The notes beneath the pieces were generated by a model, which saw only the letters and a program-made list of their open reading frames with translations, did no database searches and was not told the DNA's origin. From contig NC_018514.1 in NCBI RefSeq assembly GCF_000292915.1, forward strand, positions 1,302,001-1,366,000: DNA of 64,000 bases. The letters run 5' to 3'. Shown here piece by piece: positions 1 to 8,726 of the stretch; the stretch's first letter is position 1, and every line of letters starts with the position of its first letter. The stretch is from Burkholderia cepacia GG4 (GTDB lineage Bacteria > Pseudomonadota > Gammaproteobacteria > Burkholderiales > Burkholderiaceae). The position numbers and the translations under genes are program-made.

Positions 1-746
1 TCGGCCTGCAGGTGTTCGAGCAATGCCGGGCGATCCTGCGCGAAGTCGACGCGCTGCGCGAGCTGACGGCCGGCGAGCGGCCGCCCGCCGGCGAATTCCG
101 CGTCGGCCTCACGCAGGGGCTCGGCGAGTTGATGCTGCCCGGCCTGATCGCGCAGCTCGCCGCGCAATGGCCCGCGCTTACCACACAGGTCACGACCGCC
201 TGGGGCGGCATGCTCGTCGAGCGCGTCGCGCGCCGCGAGCTCGACGCGGCGCTCGTGTTTCTCGCCCGCGAGATGGTGCTGCCGCCGCAGGTCGAGGGCG
301 AGCGGCTGCTGGCCACCCGGCTCGTCGCGGTCGGCCGCAAGGGCGACTGGCCGCGCCGCAGCTACCGGCTCGCCGACTGCCATGCGCGCGGCTGGGTGCT
401 CAATCCCGACGGCTGCGGCTTTCGCGCGGGCCTGCGCCGCGCGCTCGACGCGCAGGGGCTGCCGATGCCGGTCACGCTCGACACCTACGGCCGCGACCTG
501 CAATTGCAGAGCGTCGCGAACGGCTTCGGCATCGGGCTGATGCCGCTGCCGCTCGTCGAAGGCAGCCCGCTGCGCGACGCGGTCGACATCGTGCCGCTCG
601 CCGATTTCAAGCCGCAGATCGATCTGTGGTTGCTGCACCGGCAGGATGCGGCGCGCTTCGCGGCGCCGCTCGCAGCCGTGGGCGCGCATGCGCGCACCGC
701 GTTCGCGCTGCCTGCGGATGCTGCCGCGCACGACGAAGCCGCGTGA
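1..746 (+). CDS. LysR-family transcriptional regulator, C-terminal part (5' end outside window)
   Basis: The reading frame is already open at base 3 and runs to a TGA at 744-746, so the DNA-binding N-terminus lies upstream of the window. The roughly 247 visible residues are the linker and the periplasmic-binding-protein-like effector domain of a LysR regulator: the pattern 'GEFRVGLTQGLGELMLPGLI' is the usual first strand and helix of that domain, followed later by 'VANGFGIGLMPLPLV'. It precedes an SfnB-like dehydrogenase and a sulfonate transporter locus, so it may control organosulfur use in the manner of Cbl/SsuR. That role is inferred from position only; the effector cannot be read from the sequence. 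Confidence 0.85.
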   Translation, partial: GLQVFEQCRAILREVDALRELTAGERPPAGEFRVGLTQGLGELMLPGLIAQLAAQWPALTTQVTTAWGGMLVERVARRELDAALVFLAREMVLPPQVEGERLLATRLVAVGRKGDWPRRSYRLADCHARGWVLNPDGCGFRAGLRRALDAQGLPMPVTLDTYGRDLQLQSVANGFGIGLMPLPLVEGSPLRDAVDIVPLADFKPQIDLWLLHRQDAARFAAPLAAVGAHARTAFALPADAAAHDEAA

Positions 747-813
747 GTGCGACCGGCGGCGCCGGCAACGCGTCGCCCCGCTCGCGTTCGTATCGACCGT
801 CATCCCGCACCGC

Positions 814-2127
814 TCACGCATCGTTTCGACCGGAACCGGGCGCATCGCGCGCCTCCGCCTGCGCGGTCGCGCTGCGCGCCGCCGCCTCGAGCGCCGCTCG
901 CCCGGCGGCGACAGCGATCGCATCGTCCTGCGGCGTATGCACGCGGCTGCACAGCACGTCGCGATAGTGGCGTTCGAGCGGATTGCGGCGGCTCAGCCCG
1001 TGATTGCCGGACAGCTTCAGCGCGTGCTCGACGGTACGGATCGCGTGCTCCGTCACGGTTCGCTTGACGAGGCCGCTCGTCGTCACCGTCGGCGCGTCGC
1101 CCGCATCGGTGCGCGCGATGTGCTCGTCGAGCAGCACGCGGTTCGCGTGCAGCCAGCCTTCGATCTCGCCGACGGCCTCCTGCACGCGCGGCAGCGTCGC
1201 GAGCGGCGCGCCGAGCCCGCTCGGCGCGCGCGTCGTCGCGAACTCGAGCAGCCAGTCGCGCGACGCGCGCGCCACCGCATCGTAAAGACTGCCGAGCAGC
1301 GCGACCATCCACGCCTGCTGGTCGGCCTGTGCGTCGACATCCGCATGACTCGCGGCCGACATGGCCCATGCATCGGGCGCGCGCACGTCCACCGCATGAT
1401 CGGCGGGCAGCGGCACATCGTCGAACACGACCTCGTGGCTGCCCGATGCGCGCAGGCCGAGGTGATCCCAGCTTTCGATCACGAGGATGCGCGCATCGTC
1501 GTCCGTATCACGCTCGCGCCGCACGAGGAACACGCCGACGCGCGGCTCGGGCTCGTCGGTGCGGGCCCACACGGCCAGCCAGCGCAACGCCGGAATGCCG
1601 GTGCTATACAGCTTGTGGCCGGACAGCCGCCAACCGTCGCCGTCGCGACGCGCAATCGTTTCGGGCAGGCCGCCGCGCGACGGCGAACCGAGCGCCGGCT
1701 CGACGCGCAGCGCATTGATCAGCGCACCTTCTGCAACGGCGCTGTCGAACACGGCACGCCGCACACGCGCGGGCCAGCGATTGTCCGCGCGGCCGAGCGC
1801 ACGATGCTGCAGATACGTCATCGTCAGCACCAGCGCGGTCGCGGGATCGGCGCGCGCGACCGACGCCACGATCCGGCTCGCCTGGGCGAGCGTCGCCCCT
1901 GCGCCGCCCTGCTCGCGCGGCACGACCTGCGCGATCAGCCCCGCGCGCTGCAGCCGTGCGAAGTTCTCGTGCGGGAAACGGCCGTCGACGTCGTTGCGGG
2001 CCGCGTCGGCGGCGAGTTCGGGCGCGAGACGCTCGAGCAGCGCGGCGACGCGTGCATCGTCGGCAGGCAGGTGGCGCAGCGACGACTGCGGCGGGAGCGG
2101 CGAGGAAGCAGCAAGGCTGGCGGACAT
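814..2127 (-). CDS. Acyl-CoA dehydrogenase family protein, SfnB/DszC-like
   Basis: A 437-residue flavoprotein of the acyl-CoA dehydrogenase fold. The N-terminal helical domain (about 20-130) leads into 'GWRLSGHKLYSTG' near residue 165, which is characteristic of the SfnB/DszC branch that acts in sulfone and sulfonate metabolism with FMNH2, rather than of fatty-acid beta-oxidation. The C-terminal helical domain includes 'ALKLSGNHGLSRRNPLERHYRD'-type sequence. The start is placed at the ATG at 2127, where family similarity begins; the same frame stays open far upstream without meaning. It diverges from the LLM monooxygenase at 2515, sharing a 387-bp control region. Likely role: oxidation of an organosulfur compound (inferred). 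Confidence 0.85.
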   Translation of the reverse strand: MSASLAASSPLPPQSSLRHLPADDARVAALLERLAPELAADAARNDVDGRFPHENFARLQRAGLIAQVVPREQGGAGATLAQASRIVASVARADPATALVLTMTYLQHRALGRADNRWPARVRRAVFDSAVAEGALINALRVEPALGSPSRGGLPETIARRDGDGWRLSGHKLYSTGIPALRWLAVWARTDEPEPRVGVFLVRRERDTDDDARILVIESWDHLGLRASGSHEVVFDDVPLPADHAVDVRAPDAWAMSAASHADVDAQADQQAWMVALLGSLYDAVARASRDWLLEFATTRAPSGLGAPLATLPRVQEAVGEIEGWLHANRVLLDEHIARTDAGDAPTVTTSGLVKRTVTEHAIRTVEHALKLSGNHGLSRRNPLERHYRDVLCSRVHTPQDDAIAVAAGRAALEAAARSATAQAEARDAPGSGRNDA

Positions 2128-2514
2128 CGGTGCGGATTTCCTGGATGACTGGGTAACGAGTATCGGGTAAGGCCGACACGGCGATCGATCGGCGACGGGC
2201 GCGGCGCCACGTGAAGCCGGCGACGATCGGCTGCGGATTCGCGGGCTCGCGTCGCCGCCAATGCCGGACCGCATGCCGCTTCGGTTTCTGCCCGGCGCCG
2301 AAGCCCCGTACGACACGCAGCCGGCGCCGTCCCGATTCGATCGGAAGCGCACAGCGTATGCGCAACGCATAGCGGTCCAAACCATGCAAATCTGATATTC
2401 AAATCGGGATTGATTATTTCCGTTCCGCATGATCCCGGCGGTAATCTGCGCTCCATTCCCGTCCCCGCCGGCCGTCTCTGGCCGCGCCGGGCCGCCCCTG
2501 TACCGGAGACCCAG
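2128..2514. promoter_or_regulatory. Divergent control region of the organosulfur locus
   Basis: This 387-bp gap separates the divergent dehydrogenase and monooxygenase genes. It contains no convincing coding sequence. Around 2380-2415 the composition shifts to AT, with an imperfect dyad of TCAA half-sites at 2399-2413 (TCAAATC-G-GGATTGA) that could be part of a LysR-type site. The exact promoter elements cannot be assigned by eye. Confidence 0.35.
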
Positions 2515-3600
2515 ATGAGCGTCGAATTCATCGGCATGATCCAGAGCCAGAAGCAGTCGGAAATCCATCCGCCTGTCGGCCCCGTCGTCGATCCCGACTA
2601 TGTGCGTGACTTCGCCCGCGCACACGAAACGGCCGGTTTCGACCGGATCCTCGTGCCGCATCACTCGACCGGCGCGTCGGCGACGCTGACGATCGCGTTC
2701 GCCGCCGCCGCGACCGAGCGCATCCATTTCATGCTCGCGCATCGTCCGGGCTTCACCGCGCCGACGCTCGCCGCGCGGCAGATCGCGACGCTCGACCAGT
2801 TCAGCCGTGGCCGCCTTGCCGTCCACTTCATCTCCGGCGGCTCGGACAGCGAACAACAGCGCGACGGCGATTTCCTCGATCACGATGCGCGCTATGCCCG
2901 CACCGACGAATACCTCGGCATCCTGCGGCGCATCTGGACCGAAGCGCAGCCGTTCGATCACGATGGCGCGCACTACCGCTTCACGCAGGGCTTTTCGGAG
3001 GTGAAGCCGTTCCAGCGGCCGCACGTGCCGATCTACTTCGGCGGCGCCTCGGAAGCGGCGCTGGAAGTCGCCGGCAAGCACGCGGACGTCTATGCGCTGT
3101 GGGGCGAATCGCTCGACCAGGTGCGCGACCTGACGACGCGCGTGCGTGCCGAAGCCGCGAAGCACGGCCGGCAGGTGCGCTTCTCGGTATCGTTCCGGCC
3201 GATCCTCGCGGCGACCGAGGACGAAGCGTGGGCGCGCGCGCACCGGATCCTCGACGACACGCGCCGGCTGCGCGAAGCGGCCGGCCTCGGCACCGGCGGC
3301 CCGCAGCAGAGCGAAGGCGCGCGGCGCCTGCTCGCCGCGGCCGAGCGCGGCGCGCGGGTCGACAAGCGGCTGTGGACCGAGATCGCAACGCTCACGGGGG
3401 CGCGCTCGAATTCGACCGCGCTGGTCGGCACGCCCGAACAGGTCGCCGATGCGCTGCTCGACTACTACGACCTCGGCGTGACGACGTTCCTGATCCGCGG
3501 CTTCGATCCGCTCGAAGACGCGATCGACTTCGGCCGCGAACTGATTCCGCGCGTGCGTAGCGCCGTCGCGGCACGCGACGCGGCGCGCCGCGCAGCCTGA
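2515..3600 (+). CDS. LLM-class FMNH2-dependent monooxygenase, alkanesulfonate monooxygenase (SsuD) type
   Basis: A 361-residue luciferase-like TIM-barrel enzyme. Typical SsuD-branch features are the N-terminal 'FIGMIQSQ', 'LAHRPGFTAPTLAARQIATLDQFSRGR' around residues 77-105 and 'FISGGSDSEQQRDGD' around 110-125. The family uses reduced flavin and O2 to desulfonate alkanesulfonates to an aldehyde and sulfite in the cytoplasm. Start chosen at ATG 2515, preceded by CGGAGAC; an in-frame ATG at 2410 is too far upstream and its translation is unlike the family. It heads a co-directional run with aldolase and ABC transporter genes. No flavin reductase (SsuE) gene is visible in the window, so the partner must lie elsewhere. 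Confidence 0.88.
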   Translation: MSVEFIGMIQSQKQSEIHPPVGPVVDPDYVRDFARAHETAGFDRILVPHHSTGASATLTIAFAAAATERIHFMLAHRPGFTAPTLAARQIATLDQFSRGRLAVHFISGGSDSEQQRDGDFLDHDARYARTDEYLGILRRIWTEAQPFDHDGAHYRFTQGFSEVKPFQRPHVPIYFGGASEAALEVAGKHADVYALWGESLDQVRDLTTRVRAEAAKHGRQVRFSVSFRPILAATEDEAWARAHRILDDTRRLREAAGLGTGGPQQSEGARRLLAAAERGARVDKRLWTEIATLTGARSNSTALVGTPEQVADALLDYYDLGVTTFLIRGFDPLEDAIDFGRELIPRVRSAVAARDAARRAA

Positions 3601-3620
3601 CGCCAACGGAGACGCATGCC

Positions 3621-4466
3621 ATGTCCGCCGTCCTGTCTTCTGCGTCGCCCACGCGCACCGCGTCGGGCCTCGCGCTCGCCGACACGCCGCGCCAGCATTT
3701 CTGGTTCGATCCGCCCGCGCCGCGCTTCGACGTCGCCGTCGAACGCCGCCACCGGCAGGAGCGCCTCGCGGCCGCGTTTCGCCTGTTCGCGCGCTTCGGC
3801 TTCGCGTCGGGGCTCGCCGGCCACATCACCGCGCGCGATCCGGAGCTGCCCGACCACTTCTGGGTGAATCCGCTCGGCGTGCATTTCTCGCAGATCAAGG
3901 TGTCCGACCTGCTGCTCGTCAACGCGCGCGGCGAAACCGCGATCGGCAGCCGGCCGCTGAACAAGGCCGCATTCGCGATCCATGCGGCGATCCACGACGC
4001 GCATCCGCACGTCGTCGCCGCCGCGCATACGCATTCGACCTACGGCAAGGCGTGGTCGACGCTCGGCCGCCCGCTCGACCCGCTGACGCAGGACGCATGC
4101 GTGTTCTACGAGGACCATGCACTGTTCGACGACTTCACCGGGATGGTCGTCGATACGAGCGAAGGTGCGCGGATCGCACACACGCTCGCGAAGCCCGACG
4201 GCAGCACGCACAAGGGCGTGATCCTGAAGAACCACGGGATCCTGACAGCCGGCCCGACGGTCGAGGCCGCCGCGTGGTGGTACATCGCGCTCGACAACGT
4301 CGCGCACACGCAGTTGCTGGCCGAAGCGGCCGGCACGCCGCAACCGATCGATCACGCGACCGCGCAACACACGCACGGTCAGATCGGCGGCCCCGACGGC
4401 GCGTTGCATGCGTTCGACAGCCTGTTCGCACGCGTCGTCGCCGACGAACCCGACCTGCTCGACTGA
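3621..4466 (+). CDS. Class II aldolase/adducin family protein
   Basis: 281 residues with the class II aldolase fold: 'AAAHTHSTYGKAWSTLG' around residues 133-150 carries the metal-binding histidines and 'GVILKNHGILTAG' around 200-215 the third. Such proteins are often found beside sulfonate or organosulfur monooxygenases and may handle the carbon product of desulfonation, but the substrate cannot be deduced. The start is at 3621 with GGAGACG upstream; it follows the monooxygenase by 20 bases, so they are probably co-transcribed. Confidence 0.85.
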   Translation: MSAVLSSASPTRTASGLALADTPRQHFWFDPPAPRFDVAVERRHRQERLAAAFRLFARFGFASGLAGHITARDPELPDHFWVNPLGVHFSQIKVSDLLLVNARGETAIGSRPLNKAAFAIHAAIHDAHPHVVAAAHTHSTYGKAWSTLGRPLDPLTQDACVFYEDHALFDDFTGMVVDTSEGARIAHTLAKPDGSTHKGVILKNHGILTAGPTVEAAAWWYIALDNVAHTQLLAEAAGTPQPIDHATAQHTHGQIGGPDGALHAFDSLFARVVADEPDLLD

Positions 4467-4502
4467 GCGCCCTTCCGCACGACCGGAACCGGAGACCACC
4501 GC

Positions 4503-5537
4503 ATGACCGATACCACCGCACCCGCGCCGACCGGCGCGCAAGACCCCACACGCCGCCGGCTGCTGCGCGCGGCCGGCGCCGCCGCGCTCGCCGCGCCGGC
4601 GATCACGCTCGGCCGCAAGGCCTGGTCCGCGCCACCGCTGAAGAAGCTGACGTTCGCGTGGAACCAGAACGCGTTCTGCCTGACGCCGATCGTCGTCGCG
4701 CAGGAGCACGGCTTCTTCGAGAAGAACGGGCTGAAGGTCGAGCTGATCAACTACAGCGGGTCGACCGACCAGCTGCTCGAATCGATCGCGACCGGCAAGG
4801 CCGACGCGGCGGTCGGGATGATCCACCGCTGGCTGAAGCCGCTCGAAGCCGGCTTCGACGTGAAGATCATCGGCAGCTCGCACGGCGGCTGCGTGCGGCT
4901 GCTCGGCTCGAAGACGGCCGGCGTCACGACGCTGCAGGCGCTGAAGGGCAAGACGGTCGGCGTCAGCGACCTCGCCGCGCCCGGCAAGCATTTCTTCTCG
5001 ATCCTGCTCGCGAAGAACGGCATCGATCCCGAGCGCGACATCACGTGGCGGCAGTATCCGGCCGACCTGCTCGGCGTCGCGGTCGACAAGGGCGAGATCC
5101 AGGCCATCGCCGATGGCGACCCGAACCTCTACCTGCTCGAGAAACGCAGCAACGGCGCGTATACGGAACTCGCGACGAACCTGTCCGGCGAATACGCGCG
5201 CAAGGTGTGCTGCGTGATCGGCGCGCGCGGCGAGCTCGTGCGCAACGACCGGCCGGCCGCCGCCGCGCTCGCGCGCTCGATCGTGCAGGCCACCGAGTAC
5301 ACGCACGACAACCCGAACGAAGCCGCGAAGGCGTTCGCGAAGTATTCGCCGAAGATCAGCCCGGAAGACCTGCGCAAGCTGTACGCGACGCTGACCTACA
5401 CGCACCACCCGACCAACGTCGACCTGCAGCAGGAAATCGCGTTCTATGCGGACGATTTCCGCCGCATCAGCGTGCTGAAGAAGAGCACCGACCCGCAGCG
5501 CTTCGCGCAGCAGGTCTATGCGAACGTGCTGGGGTGA
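4503..5537 (+). CDS. ABC transporter substrate-binding protein, aliphatic sulfonate/taurine type (SsuA/TauA-like)
   Basis: 344 residues, beginning with a twin-arginine leader ('TRRRLLRAAG' at about 17-26, then a hydrophobic stretch), so it is probably exported folded through Tat. The mature part is an NMT1/SsuA-like periplasmic binding protein ('FAWNQNAFCLTPIVVAQEHGFFEKNGL', 'GKADAAVGMIHRW'). It binds the substrate of the importer encoded by the two following genes. ATG 4503 has CCGGAGAC upstream. The genetic setting with SsuD-like and SfnB-like genes suggests a sulfonate ligand. Confidence 0.88.
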   Translation: MTDTTAPAPTGAQDPTRRRLLRAAGAAALAAPAITLGRKAWSAPPLKKLTFAWNQNAFCLTPIVVAQEHGFFEKNGLKVELINYSGSTDQLLESIATGKADAAVGMIHRWLKPLEAGFDVKIIGSSHGGCVRLLGSKTAGVTTLQALKGKTVGVSDLAAPGKHFFSILLAKNGIDPERDITWRQYPADLLGVAVDKGEIQAIADGDPNLYLLEKRSNGAYTELATNLSGEYARKVCCVIGARGELVRNDRPAAAALARSIVQATEYTHDNPNEAAKAFAKYSPKISPEDLRKLYATLTYTHHPTNVDLQQEIAFYADDFRRISVLKKSTDPQRFAQQVYANVLG

Positions 5538-5541
5538 CGCG

Positions 5542-6639
5542 ATGTCGACGCTCGAACACGTGTCCCCCACGCGCACCGCACCGGTCGCAGCCGGCACCGG
5601 AACCGCCACGGCTTCGTCGCCCCGCATCGCGTGCACGGCCTGCGACGCGACGCTAGCTGCCGAAGCCCGCCGCGCACGCACCTGGCCCACCGGCGTCGTT
5701 GCCGCGCTCGCATGGGCCGCACTCGGCGCGGTCACGCACCTGTGGCCGAACCGCGTCGTCGGCTTCACCGACTGGGCGTACACCGACACGTTCGGCACCG
5801 CCGCATGGGCGATCGCCGCGCTGCTGCTGGCCGCCGCGACGCTCGGCCATCGCGTGCCGGCCACCCGCGCGCGGCTCGCCCGCGTGCGGCCGGCCGGCCC
5901 ATGGCTCGTCGCGCTGCCGCTCGTGCTGGCCGTGTGGGAAATCGTCACCGCCAAGACCGGCTGGCTGCCGACGCCGTTCTTCGCGCCGCCGCAGGCGCTG
6001 ATCGAGGTCTACGTCGACGACTGGCCGCGCCTCGTCGGCAGCGCCGGCAATACGCTGAAGCTGCTCGCGCTCGGGTTCGCATACGGCGTCGCGGTCGGGT
6101 TCGCGGTCGGCGTATCGATCGGCTGGTCGCGCCGCATCGGCTACTGGGTGCATCCGGTGCTGCGCGTGCTCGGCCCCGTGCCGGCCACCGCGCTGCTGCC
6201 GCTCACCTTCTATTTCTTCCCGACCAGCTACTCGGCCGCCGCGTTCCTGATCGCGCTGTCGACCGGCTTCCCGGTCGCGGTGCTGACGTGGTCGGGCGTC
6301 GCGAGCGTGAACCGGCAGTACTACGACGTCGCACGCACGCTCGGCGCGAACGCGCGCTTCCTCGTGTTGCGCGTCGCCATTCCGGCCGCGCTGCCGCACG
6401 TGTTCGTCGGCATCTTCATGGGGCTGAGCGCGTCGTTCACGGTGCTCGTCGTCGCCGAGATGATGGGCGTCAAGTCGGGGCTCGGCTGGTACCTGAGCTG
6501 GGCGCAGGGCTGGGCATCGTACGTGAACATGTATGCGGCGCTGATCGTGATGGCGCTGCTGTTTTCCGGGCTGATCGCGCTGCTGTTCGCGGTGCGCGAC
6601 CGTGTGCTCGCCTGGCAGAAAGGAACCGTCAAATGGTAA
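5542..6639 (+). CDS. ABC transporter permease, SsuC/TauC-like, with long N-terminal extension
   Basis: 365-residue inner-membrane permease. The C-terminal ~250 residues are the BPD_transp_1 domain with about six membrane helices; the coupling (EAA-like) segment is near 'DVARTLGANARFLVLRVAIPAALPHVFVGI'. The first ~120 residues are unusual for SsuC: a small CxxC ('CTAC', about residues 32-35) followed by two or three extra hydrophobic segments. The start at ATG 5542 lies 4 bases after the binding-protein stop. It overlaps the ATPase gene by 7 bases, so the two are translationally coupled. Confidence 0.88.
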   Translation: MSTLEHVSPTRTAPVAAGTGTATASSPRIACTACDATLAAEARRARTWPTGVVAALAWAALGAVTHLWPNRVVGFTDWAYTDTFGTAAWAIAALLLAAATLGHRVPATRARLARVRPAGPWLVALPLVLAVWEIVTAKTGWLPTPFFAPPQALIEVYVDDWPRLVGSAGNTLKLLALGFAYGVAVGFAVGVSIGWSRRIGYWVHPVLRVLGPVPATALLPLTFYFFPTSYSAAAFLIALSTGFPVAVLTWSGVASVNRQYYDVARTLGANARFLVLRVAIPAALPHVFVGIFMGLSASFTVLVVAEMMGVKSGLGWYLSWAQGWASYVNMYAALIVMALLFSGLIALLFAVRDRVLAWQKGTVKW

Positions 6640-7457
6640 GCGCCGCCGTTCTCGAACCGTCCGTCGCCACGCCGCCCGCCGCGCCCAACGCGGCGGCGCC
6701 GCGCGGCGCGCGCATCGACATTCGTCGCGTGAGCCATGCGTTCGACGGCCCCGGCGGCCCGCTGCCGGTGCTCGACGACGTCACGCTGTCGGTCGCGGCC
6801 GGCGAATTCGTCGCGCTGCTCGGCCCGAGCGGCTGCGGAAAATCGACGCTGCTGCGGCTCGTTGCCGGCCTCGAAGCCGCGTCGCAGGGCACGATCGCGC
6901 AGGACGGCGCGCCGATCGAGCGGCCCGATCCGTCACGCATCGTCGTGTTCCAGGATCCGACGCTCTATCCGTGGCGCCGCGTGCGCGCGAACGTCGCACT
7001 CGGCCTCGAAGCACGCGGCGTGGCGCGCACCGCGCAGCATCGCGTCGACGATGCGCTCGCGCGCGTCGGGCTGCAGGAATTCGCAAACGTGTTTCCGCAT
7101 CAGTTGTCGGGCGGGATGGCGCAGCGTGTCGCACTCGCCCGCGCGCTGGTCAACGATCCGCGCCTCCTGATCCTCGACGAGCCGCTCGGCAAGCTCGATT
7201 CGCTGACGCGGCTCACGATGCAGGCCGAACTGACCGCGCTGTGGCAGCGCGACGGGTTTTCATCGCTGCTCGTCACGCACGATGTCGAGGAAGCGCTGTT
7301 TCTCGCGCAGCGCGTAATCGTGTTCGGGCCGCGTCCCGCACGCATCGTCGCGGAACTGCACGTCGACCTGCCCTATCCGCGCCATCGCGGCGACCCGCGT
7401 CTCGCCGAGCTGCGCCATGAAGCGCTGCGGCATCTCGGACTCGATGCGAGCTGGTAG
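6633..7457 (+). CDS. ABC transporter ATP-binding protein, SsuB/TauB-like
   Basis: 274 residues. Walker A 'GPSGCGKST' at 64-72, Q-loop 'VFQDPTLYPWRRV', signature 'LSGGMAQRVALARAL', Walker B 'LLILDEPLGKLD' and a switch histidine in 'LLVTHDVEEAL'. It energises the sulfonate-type importer. The ATG at 6633 lies inside the permease end (7-base overlap); the first ~28 residues before the nucleotide-binding domain are Ala/Pro-rich and without known function. Confidence 0.9.
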   Translation: MVSAAVLEPSVATPPAAPNAAAPRGARIDIRRVSHAFDGPGGPLPVLDDVTLSVAAGEFVALLGPSGCGKSTLLRLVAGLEAASQGTIAQDGAPIERPDPSRIVVFQDPTLYPWRRVRANVALGLEARGVARTAQHRVDDALARVGLQEFANVFPHQLSGGMAQRVALARALVNDPRLLILDEPLGKLDSLTRLTMQAELTALWQRDGFSSLLVTHDVEEALFLAQRVIVFGPRPARIVAELHVDLPYPRHRGDPRLAELRHEALRHLGLDASW

Positions 7458-7507
7458 ATGCGTGGTGTCGTTCACGGGATTGCCGGTTCGCGGCAACGGC
7501 CGAGTCG

Positions 7508-8689
7508 ATGAACGCGCCGCCGTTCGCCGACTGGGCGCTGCTGTTCCTGCAACTTCTGTATCGCGCGCAGGTCGCGCTGGCGCGCGTGCTGCATGCGGCC
7601 GGCCTGACCGGCGACGCGGACGGGCAGGCCGCGTGGCCGTGGGCGCACCGGATCGCGCTCGAAACGCTGCGCATCGACGCGGGGCTCACGCGACAGCTCG
7701 CGGTCGCGGTGGCCGCGACCGCGCTCGCCGTGGCGCTGGGCTGCGTCGCGATCGCTTCGCGCAAGTGGCGTGCGGTGTCGGCGATCGCCGCGCTGGCCGC
7801 TGCGTGGTTCGCGCCGTGGCCGCCGGCATCGCAGTGGCTCGCGCCGGCGGTGCCGACGAGTTTCCAGCGCAGTCCCGCGCCGTTTGCCGTGGCGAACGTG
7901 ATGCATGGCGCGCACCTGTATGCGCAGCATTGCGCGGCCTGTCATGGCGCGGATGGCCGCGGCGAAGGGCCGCTCGCGGCGACGCTCGCGCATTGGCCGC
8001 CGACCTTCGCGGGCGCGCTGCTCGCCCGCCGGCTCGACGGCGAGCTGTACTGGCGCGTGCAGCACGGCACGCGCGACGCGCACGGGGCGCCGTCGATGCC
8101 AGGCTATGCAGCGACGCTCGACACCGCCGACACCTGGGCCGTGCTCGACTACCTGAAAGCGTTGTCGGCCGGCAGCGGCGCGCAGGCCGAAGGCGCGTGG
8201 CCCGTGCCCGTCCCGCTGCCGGCGCTCGACGTGCGCTGCGGCAGCGCCGCGCCGCAACCGCTCGCCCGCTGGCGCGAAGGCCAGCGCGTGCGCATCGTCG
8301 CGCTCGCGCCGGGCGGCACGCCGCCGCAAGAAGACCCGCGCTGGCAGACGCTGCTCGTCACCGCGGGCGCGACGACCGCGCCACCGGCAACCGGCACACG
8401 CGCGAACTGCGTCGCATCGACGCCCGATGCCTGGCAAGCGTTCGCGACGATCGCGGGCGTGCCGCCCGACGCGTTCGGCGGCACGCAACTGCTCGCCGAC
8501 CGGCGCGGCTGGCTGCGGGCACGGGCGTTGCCGGGCAGCGCGGGCTGGTCGGCCGACGACCTGCTGTGCCGCGCGGATGCTGTCGCGCGACCGTCGGCTG
8601 CCGCCGCGAACGTCGATCCGCTGACCGCGCTGCTGCTGCGTGTGGACGCCGAACCCGTGCGCGACGTGCAGGCCGGACTGCCGCACTGA
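7508..8689 (+). CDS. Membrane-anchored c-type cytochrome of unknown role in a sulfonate locus
   Basis: 393 residues. Two hydrophobic segments (about 62-84 and 89-104) precede a single cytochrome c domain with haem motif CAACH at 142-146 and a probable Met ligand in 'GAPSMPGY' near 198. The C-terminal ~160 residues, after the cytochrome domain, contain further cysteines and do not match a family I recognise. It lies 50 bases after the ABC ATPase and 37 bases before a second substrate-binding protein, all on one strand. A haem protein between transporter genes is unusual; it may take electrons from periplasmic oxidation of an organosulfur compound, but this is only a guess. Confidence 0.75.
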   Translation: MNAPPFADWALLFLQLLYRAQVALARVLHAAGLTGDADGQAAWPWAHRIALETLRIDAGLTRQLAVAVAATALAVALGCVAIASRKWRAVSAIAALAAAWFAPWPPASQWLAPAVPTSFQRSPAPFAVANVMHGAHLYAQHCAACHGADGRGEGPLAATLAHWPPTFAGALLARRLDGELYWRVQHGTRDAHGAPSMPGYAATLDTADTWAVLDYLKALSAGSGAQAEGAWPVPVPLPALDVRCGSAAPQPLARWREGQRVRIVALAPGGTPPQEDPRWQTLLVTAGATTAPPATGTRANCVASTPDAWQAFATIAGVPPDAFGGTQLLADRRGWLRARALPGSAGWSADDLLCRADAVARPSAAAANVDPLTALLLRVDAEPVRDVQAGLPH

Positions 8690-8726
8690 ATTCCCGAACC
8701 CATTTTCCGACCGAACCCACTTCACG

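Noticed and set aside
3465..5954. Very long open frame on the minus strand opposite the aldolase and sulfonate transporter genes
   Set aside because: Its translation is Arg/Val/Asp-rich without family resemblance and mirrors real genes on the plus strand; long antisense frames are expected at this GC content.
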